Origin: an uncultured Pelagibacteraceae bacterium
GTDB taxonomy: Bacteria; Pseudomonadota; Alphaproteobacteria; Pelagibacterales; Pelagibacteraceae
Length of the DNA: 25,835 bases
NCBI GenBank assembly: GCA_902588335.1
Contig: CACIOV010000004.1
Span: forward strand, 1 to 25,835
Reading direction: 5' to 3'
The position numbers and the translations under genes are program-made. The notes under the pieces are model-generated. The model did not search any database, was not told where the DNA came from, and worked only from the letters and a program-made list of their open reading frames with translations. Of the stretch, positions 1-8,859 are shown in pieces. The stretch's first letter is position 1. The number at the start of each line of letters is the position of its first letter.

Positions 1-1000
1 CATCAATTTTGGTCAAAGCTATTCCGTTAATGCCAGATATAATGCATGATTGCTTAACTAATACAGCATCAAACCATCCACATCTTCTTTTTCTATTAGT
101 TACAGTTCCAAATTCTTTACCTTTTCTCCCAATTTTATTTCCTATTTCATTTTTTAATTCTGTGGGAAATGGTCCTTCGCCAACTCTTGTTGTATACGCT
201 TTAACTATACCAAGAACATAATTAATTGTATTAGGGCTGCATCCTGTTCCTACGGAAGCTGCACCAGCAACAGTGTTTGATGATGTTACAAATGGATATG
301 TTCCATGGTCCACATCTAAAAGTATACCTTGAGCTCCTTCAAAAAGAATTATTTTCTTTTTCTTTTTAAATTCATCTAATTTTTTCCAAACAGGCTTTGA
401 ATATTTAAGAATCTTTAAAGAAATTTTTGTTAAATCGTTAATTAATTTTCTTTTATTTATTTTACTTTTTCCTAAGTTTTCTCTTATAGAATTATGATGT
501 AGCAGCATCATATTTATTCTTTTTGATAAATTCTTTTTATTTGCAAGATCCATAACTCTAATTGCTCTTCTTCCTGCCTTATCTTCGTATGCTGGACCTA
601 TTCCTCTTCTTGTTGTCCCTATTTTATCTGTATTTTTTGCATCTTCTCTTATTCCATCCAATTCTTTGTGTGGAGGTAAAATTAATGTTGCATTTTCAGC
701 TATGTATAAATTTTTATTTGTAATTTTTATTCCTTGCTTTTCGACTTGTCTAATTTCATCTAACAAAGCCCACGGATCTATAACTACACCGTTTCCTATG
801 ATCGAAATTTTATTTTTTCTAACTATTCCTGAAGGTAATAATTTTAATTTGTAGGTAGTATTGTTTACCACGAGTGTGTGACCCGCGTTATGTCCTCCTT
901 GAAATCTTACTATCACATCAGCTTTTTCTGAAAGCCAATCAACAATTTTTCCTTTTCCTTCATCTCCCCATTGGGATCCTATGACTGCAACGTTAGGCAT
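1..1000 (-). CDS. purA: Adenylosuccinate synthetase, 3' end outside window (partial)
   Basis: PurA joins IMP and aspartate using GTP to make adenylosuccinate, the first committed step from IMP to AMP. Translating the minus strand from the ATG at 998-1000 gives MPNVAVIGSQWGDEGKGK, the PurA N-terminal P-loop with the catalytic Asp13, and then NAGHT with the catalytic His41. About 333 codons are present. The reading frame is still open at position 1, where it ends in SGINGIALTKID, a conserved PurA segment. The family is about 430 residues, so roughly the last 100 lie outside. The start overlaps the thiD stop by 8 bp, so translation is probably coupled to thiD. Identity is certain from the motifs; the missing C-terminus cannot be judged. 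Confidence 0.97.
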   Translation of the reverse strand, partial: MPNVAVIGSQWGDEGKGKIVDWLSEKADVIVRFQGGHNAGHTLVVNNTTYKLKLLPSGIVRKNKISIIGNGVVIDPWALLDEIRQVEKQGIKITNKNLYIAENATLILPPHKELDGIREDAKNTDKIGTTRRGIGPAYEDKAGRRAIRVMDLANKKNLSKRINMMLLHHNSIRENLGKSKINKRKLINDLTKISLKILKYSKPVWKKLDEFKKKKKIILFEGAQGILLDVDHGTYPFVTSSNTVAGAASVGTGCSPNTINYVLGIVKAYTTRVGEGPFPTELKNEIGNKIGRKGKEFGTVTNRKRRCGWFDAVLVKQSCIISGINGIALTKID

Positions 1001-1805
1001 TGATATTTTTTAAATTAAATGAAACTAAATGATTTAACGGTCCAAATCCTTTTCCATAGCCCGGCGCAGAAATTATTGCTCTATCTACATATCTTAAAGA
1101 GATTTGACACGACTTTTCTATACTTTTTTTTTGAGATAAACATGTAGCAACCGCAGAGGATAAAGTGCAACCGGTTCCATGTGTGTTTTTTGTTCTAATT
1201 TTTCTTTTTCTAAAAATCTTTATTCCTTTTTTTGTAGCCAAAACATCAAAAATCATTTTATTTTTCAGATGACCGCTTTTTAATAGCACATTTTTTGATC
1301 CCATGTTAAGAATTTTTTTTGCAGCTTTAATCATATCTTCTTTGCTTGAAATTGAATATCCGGTTAATACTTCTGCTTCGGGAATATTCGGTGTAACTAT
1401 AGTACATAAAGGAAGAAGTAGTTTTTTTAGGTATTTAATCGAGTTATTGCTAATTAATTTTGCTCCACCTTTAGCAATCATTACTGGATCAAGAACAATA
1501 TTTTTTGATTTATATTTTTTTAAAGTTTTATAAACACTTCTTATTATATCTGGATTATGAAGCATGCCTATTTTCACAGCATGAGTTCCTATATCATCCA
1601 AGATCATTGTCATTTGTTTTTGAACAATTTTTGCAGGAATTGAGATAACTTTTTTTACACCTTTAGTATTTTGAGCTGTAACTGCAGTAATAGCTGTCAT
1701 CGCATAAGAACCGAATGCTGTTACAGTTTTAATGTCTGCTTGTATACCTGCTCCACCAGAAGAGTCAGAGCCAGCAATTATTAATACTTTTGACTTGGGT
1801 TTCAC
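993..1805 (-). CDS. thiD: Hydroxymethylpyrimidine/phosphomethylpyrimidine kinase
   Basis: ThiD phosphorylates hydroxymethylpyrimidine (HMP) and HMP-phosphate to HMP-pyrophosphate, the pyrimidine half of thiamine. The 270-residue protein has the ribokinase-fold signature AGSDSSGGAGIQAD at about residues 11-24, LDPVMIAKGG at about 105-114 and the anion-hole motif HGTGCTLSSA with the catalytic Cys213. Length is normal for the family. It starts with GTG at 1803-1805, overlapping the glmM stop in a GTGA arrangement, and its own stop overlaps purA. The partner thiE lies on the other strand at 20831. No thiC is present in the window. Confidence 0.96.
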   Translation of the reverse strand: MKPKSKVLIIAGSDSSGGAGIQADIKTVTAFGSYAMTAITAVTAQNTKGVKKVISIPAKIVQKQMTMILDDIGTHAVKIGMLHNPDIIRSVYKTLKKYKSKNIVLDPVMIAKGGAKLISNNSIKYLKKLLLPLCTIVTPNIPEAEVLTGYSISSKEDMIKAAKKILNMGSKNVLLKSGHLKNKMIFDVLATKKGIKIFRKRKIRTKNTHGTGCTLSSAVATCLSQKKSIEKSCQISLRYVDRAIISAPGYGKGFGPLNHLVSFNLKNINA

Positions 1806-3136
1806 TTTTTTACTGATTTCTTAATTATATTTATACATTTCAAAATTAATTTTTTGTCATATGACTCTCCCATAATTCTTATCTTTGGTTCTGTTCCTGA
1901 TTTTCTTATTAATAATCTTCCATGTCCATTCATTAATTTATTTGCTTTTTTAACTGCATTTTTGCATTTATTTTTAGTAATAATATTTTTATCTTTGACT
2001 CCTACATTTTCTAATATTTGTGGTAGCGGATTAAAAACATTGAGCAATTCGCTAGCTTTTTTTCCTTTTCTAAGTGAAAAAAGAACTTCCAATGCTACCA
2101 TCAAACCATCTCCAGTAGTTGCAAATTTTCCAAGAATTATATGTCCAGATTGCTCACCTCCTAAATTAAAATCTAATTTTTTCATTTTCTCTTTAACATA
2201 TCTGTCTCCTACGCTGGATCTAAAAAATTTAATTTTTTTACCTTTTAAAAAACTTTCTAGTCCATAATTCGACATTAAAGTTCCAATTACACCGCCCTTT
2301 AAAATCTTTTTTGACTTCCATCTACAAGCGAGCATTGCAATTATCTGATCTCCATCAATAATTTTTCCTTTTTCATCGCACATAATTATTCTGTCAGCAT
2401 CGCCATCAAAAGAAATACCAACGTGTGCTTTATATTTTTTTACTGCAGATTGAATTTTAAAAGGATAAGTAGATCCGCATTTATCATTAATATTTAAGCC
2501 ATTAGGTGTTATACCGGTCGAAAAAACTTTTGCTCCAAGACTTTTAAGTAATTTTGGAGCTGATATATATCCCGCTCCATTGGCGCAATCTAAAACTATT
2601 TTCATTCCTTTTAGTTTAAAATTTTTTGGGAAATTTTCTTTTAATATTTTAATATACTTATCGTTACCGTCTTCAAGTCTTTTGACTCTACCCAGCATTT
2701 TAGGATTTGTAAGTTGTTTTTTATTTTTAGCATCTATTAATTTTTCAATTTTTTTTTCTATTTTGTCCGACAATTTCATACCATCTGGACCAAATAATTT
2801 AAGACCATTATCGTAATAAGGGTTATGAGATGCGGTAATCATAATTCCCATATTTGCTTTCATTGATTTTGTTAACATCGCAAGTCCATTGGTGGGTAAA
2901 GGTCCTAATGTAAAAACATGCATTCCTCCTGAAACTAAGCCTGATACTAAAGCTGGTTCCAATGTATAGCCGGATAGTCTTGTGTCTTTTGCAATTATTG
3001 CTATTTGTTTAGTTTTTTTTTGGTTTTTAAAATAAGTTCCTGCAGCCAGCCCAAACTTAAAAAATTTTTCTCCAGTAATGTTACCTTGGTTGACGGTACC
3101 TCTTATACCGTCTGTTCCAAAATATTTATTGCTCAT
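1802..3136 (-). CDS. glmM: Phosphoglucosamine mutase
   Basis: GlmM converts glucosamine-6-phosphate to glucosamine-1-phosphate, feeding UDP-GlcNAc synthesis for peptidoglycan and lipid A. The 444-residue protein shows FGTDGIRG at the N-terminus, the phosphoserine loop TASHNPYYDNG (Ser103), the metal-binding loop DGDADR (Asp244, 246 and 248) and the C-terminal phosphate-binding RKSGTEPKIR. All catalytic elements are intact and the length is that of the family. It starts at ATG 3134-3136, three bases after the folP stop, and ends overlapping thiD. The order ftsH-folP-glmM is a common bacterial arrangement, which supports the call. Confidence 0.98.
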   Translation of the reverse strand: MSNKYFGTDGIRGTVNQGNITGEKFFKFGLAAGTYFKNQKKTKQIAIIAKDTRLSGYTLEPALVSGLVSGGMHVFTLGPLPTNGLAMLTKSMKANMGIMITASHNPYYDNGLKLFGPDGMKLSDKIEKKIEKLIDAKNKKQLTNPKMLGRVKRLEDGNDKYIKILKENFPKNFKLKGMKIVLDCANGAGYISAPKLLKSLGAKVFSTGITPNGLNINDKCGSTYPFKIQSAVKKYKAHVGISFDGDADRIIMCDEKGKIIDGDQIIAMLACRWKSKKILKGGVIGTLMSNYGLESFLKGKKIKFFRSSVGDRYVKEKMKKLDFNLGGEQSGHIILGKFATTGDGLMVALEVLFSLRKGKKASELLNVFNPLPQILENVGVKDKNIITKNKCKNAVKKANKLMNGHGRLLIRKSGTEPKIRIMGESYDKKLILKCINIIKKSVKK

Positions 3137-3139
3137 GAA

Positions 3140-4216
3140 TTAATTTGTATTTAAAATTTTATTGAAAACTAATATTCCTTGATTTATTTCTTTAACATTG
3201 TGAACTCTGAATAACTGAACTCCTTGCAAAAGTCCACATAACACTGATGCGAGCGTGCCACCAGTGCGATCTGGAGTATCAAATTTTGTTACTATATGTT
3301 CTATAAATCTTTTTCTAGAAGTTCCTATTAATATTGAACAGCCCAAACTATGGAATGTAGAAATTTTGGACATTATTCTGAGATTGTGCTTTAAATTTTT
3401 TCCAAAACCTATTCCTGGATCTATAATAATTAACTCCCTTTTAAATTTTTTTTTAATACAATAATTAATTTTATTTTCAAAAAAATCATAAATATCAAGT
3501 AAAGCATCATCATACTTTGGATTTTTTTGCATAGTATCTGGTGTACCTTGCATGTGATGTAAAATAAAAGGGATGCTATTTGAATTAATAATGTCAAAAG
3601 ATTTATTGTCAAAATTTAAACCTGAAACATCATTAATAATATTGATTCCGTATTCTATTCCTTTTTTAATTACAAATGATTTTCTTGTGTCCAGTGATAA
3701 AGGTATTTTTGGAAAATTTTTTTTTAATTTAATAATACAATTTTTTATTCTGCTCCATTCCTCTTTTTCATTAATAACTTTTGCTCCTGGTCTAGTTGAC
3801 TCGCCTCCAACATCTATGATTGTCGCCCCACTCCTTATCATTAAATCAGCTTGATTGTATGCTTTTGAATCATTAAAAAATAAACCACCGTCAGAAAAAC
3901 TATCTGGTGTTATATTAAGCGCTCCCATAATTTGAGGGTGGTCAAATTTTAATCCACAAATACTTTTTCTTTTAGACGTTATTTTTTTTAAATCTATTTT
4001 TACTACAGATCTTAATTCCTTGTTTAGAATACTAATTTCACTAATTGGGTATATATTACTAATAATAATTCCCTTTTTTTTTCTTTGAAAAATCTCTAAT
4101 TGATCGAAGGCTATATTTAGATTGCCAGCTAGTGAGAAAGCTTTTTTCTTTTTAATAAGTTTATTTGCGTAATTTCCATAATAGAAATTACACGGTCTTG
4201 TGTAATATTTTCTCAT
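3140..4216 (-). CDS. folP: Dihydropteroate synthase with N-terminal extension
   Basis: DHPS condenses dihydropterin pyrophosphate with p-aminobenzoate to make dihydropteroate in folate synthesis. The catalytic TIM barrel begins near residue 97 with MGALNITPDSFSDGG, followed by IDVGGESTRPG, DPGIGFGKNLKHN, LIGTSRKRF and RTGGTLASV, all classic DHPS motifs. The protein has 358 residues, whereas typical bacterial DHPS has about 280. The first 95 residues or so form an additional lysine-rich segment without an obvious motif. The extension is in frame, with a start six bases after the ftsH stop, so it looks genuine rather than a misplaced start. It sits between ftsH and glmM as in many bacteria. Confidence 0.96.
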   Translation of the reverse strand: MRKYYTRPCNFYYGNYANKLIKKKKAFSLAGNLNIAFDQLEIFQRKKKGIIISNIYPISEISILNKELRSVVKIDLKKITSKRKSICGLKFDHPQIMGALNITPDSFSDGGLFFNDSKAYNQADLMIRSGATIIDVGGESTRPGAKVINEKEEWSRIKNCIIKLKKNFPKIPLSLDTRKSFVIKKGIEYGINIINDVSGLNFDNKSFDIINSNSIPFILHHMQGTPDTMQKNPKYDDALLDIYDFFENKINYCIKKKFKRELIIIDPGIGFGKNLKHNLRIMSKISTFHSLGCSILIGTSRKRFIEHIVTKFDTPDRTGGTLASVLCGLLQGVQLFRVHNVKEINQGILVFNKILNTN

Positions 4217-4222
4217 TAAAAA

Positions 4223-6112
4223 TTAAAGGGCAGGTTTTGGTTTCAAACCTAAAGATCCTAGCGCTGAAGATTCCTCTTTATTTTTCTCGTCTTCTTCATT
4301 TGATCTTTTTGGCTGAATATTTTTTAATATTAGATCTTTTATCTCTTCTCCACTTAAAGTCTCATAAACAAGAAGAGCTTTAGCCAATTTATGTAAATCA
4401 TCTAGTTTTTCTGTAAGAATTTTTTTTGCTCTTTGATAGCCAGCATCTACAATTTTTTTAACCTCTACATCAACTTTTTTTGCTGTATCTTCGGACATAT
4501 GTTGCTGTCTAGTTATTGATCTTCCAAGAAAAACCTCGTCTTCATTTTCGCCATAAGATAAAGGTCCTAGTTCATTACTCATACCAAATTTGGTGACCAT
4601 GTCTTTTGCTAGTTTAGTAGCCATTTGAATATCAGAAGAAGCACCTGAAGTTACTTTATCATGTCCAAAAATCATTTCTTCTGCAACTCTTCCTCCCATA
4701 GCTTTAGATATATTGGCTTCCAAATATTCTCTAGTATGAGAATATTTATCTCTTTCTGGCAAAGTCCATACCACCCCTAAAGCTCTTCCTCTAGGAATAA
4801 TTGTAGCTTTATGTATAGGATCTGAAGCTTGTTCATTTAAAGCAACAATAGCGTGACCTCCCTCATGATAAGCCGTTAATTTTTTATCATCTTCGGTCAT
4901 AACCATTGATCTTCTCTCTGCTCCCATCATTACTTTATCTTTGGCTTCTTCAATATCCAACATTGTCACTAATCTTTTATTTTTTCTAGCAGCTAATAAA
5001 GCAGACTCGTTACATAAATTTGCTAGATCGGCTCCTGAAAAACCAGGTGTGCCTCTAGCGATTGTTCTTAATTTTACGTCAGGTCCAATATTAATTTTTT
5101 TTATATGAACCTTCAAAATAGCTTCTCTTCCAATAATATCGGGATTTGGCACAACTACCTGTCTATCAAATCTTCCTGGTCTTAACAAAGCAGGATCCAA
5201 AACATCAGGTCTATTAGTTGCTGCAATAATTATTACGCCTTCGTTCGTATCAAACCCATCCATTTCGACAAGTAATTGATTTAATGTCTGTTCTCTTTCA
5301 TCATTTCCTCCACCAAGTCCAGCACCTCTACTTCTTCCAACAGCATCAATCTCATCAATAAAAATTATACAAGGTGCATTTTTTTTTCCTTGCTCCATCA
5401 TGTCTCGAACTCTTGAAGCGCCAACTCCAACAAACATTTCTACAAAGTCCGATCCTGAAATTGTAAAAAAAGGAACATTAGCTTCCCCAGCTATAGCTTT
5501 AGCAAGTAATGTTTTACCTGTTCCAGGGGGTCCAATTAACAGTGCACCCTTTGGAATTTTTCCTCCAAGCCTTCTAAATTTTCTTGGATCTTTTAAAAAT
5601 TCTATTATTTCTTCTACCTCTTCTTTGGCTTCATCAATTCCCGCTACATCATTAAATGTTACTTTGCCTCTAGATTCTGATAATAGTTTTGCTTTAGATT
5701 TTCCAAAACCCATAGCTCCACCTCTACCACCTTGCATTTGGCGCATAAAAAATATCCATACACCAATAAGTAAAAGCATTGGAAACCAAGAAAGAAGAAT
5801 TCCTAATAAAGAAGGCATTTTGTCTTCAATTGGTGTAGCGTTTATAGTAACTCCTTTTGAAGTTAATTTTTCTACTAAATTTGGATCGTTGGGAGCATAA
5901 GTATTAAAAACAGTTCCGTCTGATAAGATGCCTTCAATATTGTTACCATTAATTTCAACTTGAACAACTCTACCATCGTCAATATTTTTTAAAAATTCAG
6001 AAAAAGGCACTTTATCTGCAACAGGAGAATTTTTTGGGTTTTGAAATAAGTGCATTAGTCCTACTACTAGGAAAACTATTACACCCCACATCATTAGGTT
6101 TTTCAAATTCAT
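4223..6112 (-). CDS. ftsH: ATP-dependent zinc metalloprotease FtsH
   Basis: FtsH is a membrane-anchored AAA+ protease that removes misfolded membrane proteins and selected regulators such as LpxC. The 629-residue protein has two transmembrane segments (about residues 8-22 and 101-122) flanking a small periplasmic domain. These are followed by Walker A GPPGTGKT (194-201), Walker B IIFIDEID (249-256), the arginine-finger region RPGRFDRQ (311-318) and the zinc site HEGGH (416-420). The middle residue of the zinc motif is Gly where E. coli has Ala; the two His and the catalytic Glu are intact. The C-terminal tail is charged. A 70-bp spacer separates it from tilS upstream, so it may have its own promoter, although no convincing one was identified. 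Confidence 0.99.
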   Translation of the reverse strand: MNLKNLMMWGVIVFLVVGLMHLFQNPKNSPVADKVPFSEFLKNIDDGRVVQVEINGNNIEGILSDGTVFNTYAPNDPNLVEKLTSKGVTINATPIEDKMPSLLGILLSWFPMLLLIGVWIFFMRQMQGGRGGAMGFGKSKAKLLSESRGKVTFNDVAGIDEAKEEVEEIIEFLKDPRKFRRLGGKIPKGALLIGPPGTGKTLLAKAIAGEANVPFFTISGSDFVEMFVGVGASRVRDMMEQGKKNAPCIIFIDEIDAVGRSRGAGLGGGNDEREQTLNQLLVEMDGFDTNEGVIIIAATNRPDVLDPALLRPGRFDRQVVVPNPDIIGREAILKVHIKKINIGPDVKLRTIARGTPGFSGADLANLCNESALLAARKNKRLVTMLDIEEAKDKVMMGAERRSMVMTEDDKKLTAYHEGGHAIVALNEQASDPIHKATIIPRGRALGVVWTLPERDKYSHTREYLEANISKAMGGRVAEEMIFGHDKVTSGASSDIQMATKLAKDMVTKFGMSNELGPLSYGENEDEVFLGRSITRQQHMSEDTAKKVDVEVKKIVDAGYQRAKKILTEKLDDLHKLAKALLVYETLSGEEIKDLILKNIQPKRSNEEDEKNKEESSALGSLGLKPKPAL

Positions 6113-6182
6113 ACTATATTTAAGATAAGCATTATTTTTAAGTAAACAAGTGTCATTTTAGCCACTTATTATAATAAAATTG

Positions 6183-7253
6183 TTACTTTTCTAGTTGATA
6201 GACCATTTTTCTAATTTTTAATTCCCTTGAAATTAAAATAAAATTATCTTTCTCTTGCACAATACAACCACCTAAAGTGGATTTGGTAAATTTGTTTTTT
6301 TTTAATCGATCGATTAAATTTACGATCTTTTTAGATCTTGGTGGATAATATGTTCCCGATACAAGTGACAAAATATCAGAAAATGATTTAAAAATAATCT
6401 CTCCAGCTTCTTCTGAAAATATTTGTTTATTAATTAAACATTTTTCTTTTGATATAAAGGAAGCGTGTTTATATAAAGCTTTGTTTTTATAAAAAGTTAG
6501 AGCATTATTAGCTGAAACAAGATTATCAACAGTTTTGGTAATTTTTTTTGTATCTAATCCTTCGTTTTCCATACTTTTTCTATATTTTCTTATCCTTACA
6601 CGTAAAAATTTTTCATCTTTATTCGATGGATCTTTAATATAAGTTTTAAAATAATTTATAGTCACATATTTTAAATCTAATTTTTTAAGATTTAGAAATG
6701 GCCTTATAATTTTTAATTGATTGCTATACTTTGCATTTGTGGCCATTGATGATAAACCGGTCAATCCACTTCCTCTTATTAATCTTATAAAGAAGTTTTC
6801 AATTTGATCGTCGGAATGATGCGCAGTAATTAAATATTTTATATTTTTTTTTAAGCAATAATTAGATATTAAAGAATACCTTATATCTCTTGCATTTTTT
6901 TGTATATTTTTTTCTGGAATTTTTCCTTTCCATGAAAGAATTTTGCTTAATATTTTTTTATTTTTTAATATTGCTTTAACTTTTAGTGCCTCTTTATGAG
7001 ATTCTTTTCTCAGGTTGTGATCAACGATTAGTATATGAATTTTATTACCAAACTGAGATGCATATATTTTGCAAAAATAAGCTAAACATAAACTGTCTGG
7101 ACCTCCTGAAACTGCTATTGCAAAACTTTTGTGTTTTACATTTTTAAAAACTATAGATTGAAATTTTTTATAATAACTTAGGATTTTAGAATCTTTATAT
7201 AACAATTTATCTTTGTTAACTTTTTTTCTCGCAATTAAATTTTTTCTTTTCAT
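6183..7253 (-). CDS. tilS: tRNA(Ile)-lysidine synthase
   Basis: TilS attaches lysine to C34 of the CAU-anticodon tRNA(Ile) so that it reads AUA. The PP-loop motif SGGPDS lies at residues 49-54, followed by DHNLRKES, the ITAHHSDDQIENFFIRLIRGSGLTG region and a PPRSKK segment in the C-terminal part. At 356 residues it is shorter than E. coli TilS (about 430) and has a reduced C-terminal region, as in many small-genome bacteria. The ATG start overlaps the end of cpoB by 38 bp. A TTG at 7203-7205 (residue 17), just after the cpoB stop, is an alternative start that would keep the whole catalytic domain. AUA codons are frequent in this AT-rich genome, so the enzyme should be essential. Confidence 0.95.
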   Translation of the reverse strand: MKRKNLIARKKVNKDKLLYKDSKILSYYKKFQSIVFKNVKHKSFAIAVSGGPDSLCLAYFCKIYASQFGNKIHILIVDHNLRKESHKEALKVKAILKNKKILSKILSWKGKIPEKNIQKNARDIRYSLISNYCLKKNIKYLITAHHSDDQIENFFIRLIRGSGLTGLSSMATNAKYSNQLKIIRPFLNLKKLDLKYVTINYFKTYIKDPSNKDEKFLRVRIRKYRKSMENEGLDTKKITKTVDNLVSANNALTFYKNKALYKHASFISKEKCLINKQIFSEEAGEIIFKSFSDILSLVSGTYYPPRSKKIVNLIDRLKKNKFTKSTLGGCIVQEKDNFILISRELKIRKMVYQLEK

Positions 7254-8178
7254 ACTCAGCTTTTTGAATAACAGATTGGTTTGCTTTTGGATATTGATCT
7301 TTTAATGCTAATATCATGGAGCAACCTTGTTCTTTTTCTCCAATCTGAACTAGCATAACTCCTAATTTAAGCAAGTTTACTGGTGCCTTGCTACTCTTTG
7401 GATATTTTTGATAACCATCTAAATAAGCGGTCGCTGCATCTTGATAAAGTTGTCTTACTCTGAAAGTTTCACCGTACCAATATTGTGCATTACCGGCTAA
7501 TTGATGTTTGGAATTGCTATCTACAAATTCTCTTAATGCTAATTCTGCAGTTTCATAATCACCAACTTTAATAAAACTTACAGCAAACTTATATTGTTCT
7601 TCTGGTGAAGTATCTGGAAGAATTTTTTCTACCCTTGTCGCAGTTTCTGTAACAACTGTGCCCGCTGATTCAATTGATTGTGTTTTTTGAATTTGCTTGG
7701 TGGCTTCTAAATCTGAATCGGATACGCCGCCAAGATCTTGAGCATCACCGCTGCCAGGTAATTTTTTTTTTTTAAGTTCTGTATTTTCAGATGCAACTAA
7801 CCTACCTGATTCTATGTCTTGAAAGCGTACTTGATTGTCTGTTTGAATTTTTGTGATTCTGTTAGATAGTTTGTCTAATTTAAAATTAATTTCTTCAAAA
7901 TTATTTGTTAAAATTTTAAATTGTTCTTCAAGTTCAGATAATTTAAGCAAGTGTTTTGTTAAAACATCATTATCTCCACTTGAAATTGTCATATCAGAAT
8001 TGCCACTTGTAACATTTTGACTATAAACTGCTTTTTCTAAAGTCTTTATATCTTTTTGTAAATTTTCTAATAATTGCAAAATTGAATCTTCTTCTTCTGC
8101 GTACGTGCTGATAAAATTAAGGTTAATAAAAATTAAAACCAAAAACACTTTAGCTGAACGAAATAAAATCTTTTTCAT
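7216..8178 (-). CDS. cpoB: Tol-Pal system periplasmic coordinator CpoB (YbgF)
   Basis: CpoB/YbgF is a periplasmic protein that links Tol-Pal constriction with septal peptidoglycan synthesis. The 320-residue protein begins with a signal peptide (about residues 1-27, ending in STYA-EE). A coiled-coil region spans roughly 30-110, then comes a linker, and a C-terminal TPR domain starts near PEEQYKFAVSFIKVGDYETA with AQYWYGETFRVR and LLKLGVMLVQIGEKEQGC. This is the standard family layout. It is the last tol-pal gene but is separated from pal by a strong terminator, so it needs read-through or a promoter in the short 8179-8211 stretch. Its end overlaps tilS. Confidence 0.93.
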   Translation of the reverse strand: MKKILFRSAKVFLVLIFINLNFISTYAEEEDSILQLLENLQKDIKTLEKAVYSQNVTSGNSDMTISSGDNDVLTKHLLKLSELEEQFKILTNNFEEINFKLDKLSNRITKIQTDNQVRFQDIESGRLVASENTELKKKKLPGSGDAQDLGGVSDSDLEATKQIQKTQSIESAGTVVTETATRVEKILPDTSPEEQYKFAVSFIKVGDYETAELALREFVDSNSKHQLAGNAQYWYGETFRVRQLYQDAATAYLDGYQKYPKSSKAPVNLLKLGVMLVQIGEKEQGCSMILALKDQYPKANQSVIQKAEYEKKKFNCEKKS

Positions 8179-8211
8179 AATTTAGTTTTGATATTTAATG
8201 AAGAAAATGGC

Positions 8212-8253
8212 AAAAAAAAGACCCCCATAATTTGTTTTGGGGGTCTTTTTTTT
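8212..8253 (-). terminator. Strong intrinsic terminator after pal (symmetric in both directions)
   Basis: A perfect inverted repeat: an A8-GACCCCC arm (8212-8226), a 12-base loop, and a GGGGGTC-T8 arm (8239-8253). The GC core is 7 bp and the A/T flanks extend pairing to 15 bp, giving a U-tract on either strand. On the minus strand it lies 18 bp after the pal stop and 33 bp before the cpoB start. It should end or attenuate the tolQ-pal transcript before cpoB. It is the clearest terminator in the window. Confidence 0.92.
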
Positions 8254-8271
8254 AAAAAATTTATTATAAAA

Positions 8272-8754
8272 CTAATTAGCTTTAACTGTTACTGATCTTC
8301 TATTTTGAGACCAAGCTAAAGGATTAGAGCCAGAATTAACTGGTCTTTCTTTTCCATAACTTATTACCGATAATCTGCTTCCAGAAATACCATAAGTCAT
8401 TAAATAGTCCTTAACTGCATTTGCTCTTCTTTCTCCTAGAGCTAAGTTATATTCTCTTGTTCCTCTTTCGTCAGCATGCCCTTCAATGGTAAATGAAAGA
8501 GATTTACCTTTTGCTCTCATCCAAGCTGCTTGCTTACGCAAAGTATCTCTTGATGCAGTTGTTAAAGTTGATTTGTTTGTTGCAAAGAAAACTCTGTCTT
8601 TTACTCCTGTAGCTAAATATTCCACAGTATCTGATCCTGTGTAAACATCGCCTTGCATTTGTCCTGTTGATTTCTTTTGAGTTGCACAAGCCGTCAATGC
8701 TAACCCAGCCAAAATAACTACTAGAAATCTTTTAAAAATTGCTGCAAAATTCAT
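8272..8754 (-). CDS. pal: Peptidoglycan-associated lipoprotein Pal
   Basis: Pal is an outer-membrane lipoprotein that binds peptidoglycan and is relocated to the septum by TolB/TolA. The 160-residue protein has a lipoprotein signal with lipobox LTAC (lipidated Cys23). It is followed by an OmpA-like domain with FFATNKSTLT, the peptidoglycan-binding motif IEGHADERGTREYNLALGERRA and a C-terminal SYGKERPV. Length is normal. The start has a good ribosome-binding site, GGGAG (8761-8765), six bases upstream, as expected for an abundant protein. A 105-bp spacer to tolB suggests a separate internal promoter, and a strong terminator follows. Confidence 0.97.
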   Translation of the reverse strand: MNFAAIFKRFLVVILAGLALTACATQKKSTGQMQGDVYTGSDTVEYLATGVKDRVFFATNKSTLTTASRDTLRKQAAWMRAKGKSLSFTIEGHADERGTREYNLALGERRANAVKDYLMTYGISGSRLSVISYGKERPVNSGSNPLAWSQNRRSVTVKAN

Positions 8755-8859
8755 TTACTACTCCCTTTTTATTTCTAATACTTCAAAATTTTTTAATTAC
8801 TCAATATAATATTTCAAAATAACCCCTAAGTTGCAAGTCAAATTTTCTATGAAAAATGG

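Noticed and set aside
5400..5900. Long open frame on the plus strand opposite ftsH (166 codons)
   Set aside because: It is the antisense of the conserved FtsH AAA domain, with no independent protein motif; the openness follows from codon bias.
6148..6167. Inverted repeat AAGTG/CACTT between ftsH and tilS
   Set aside because: Only 5 bp, with no clear U-tract on either strand; not distinguishable from chance in this AT-rich spacer.
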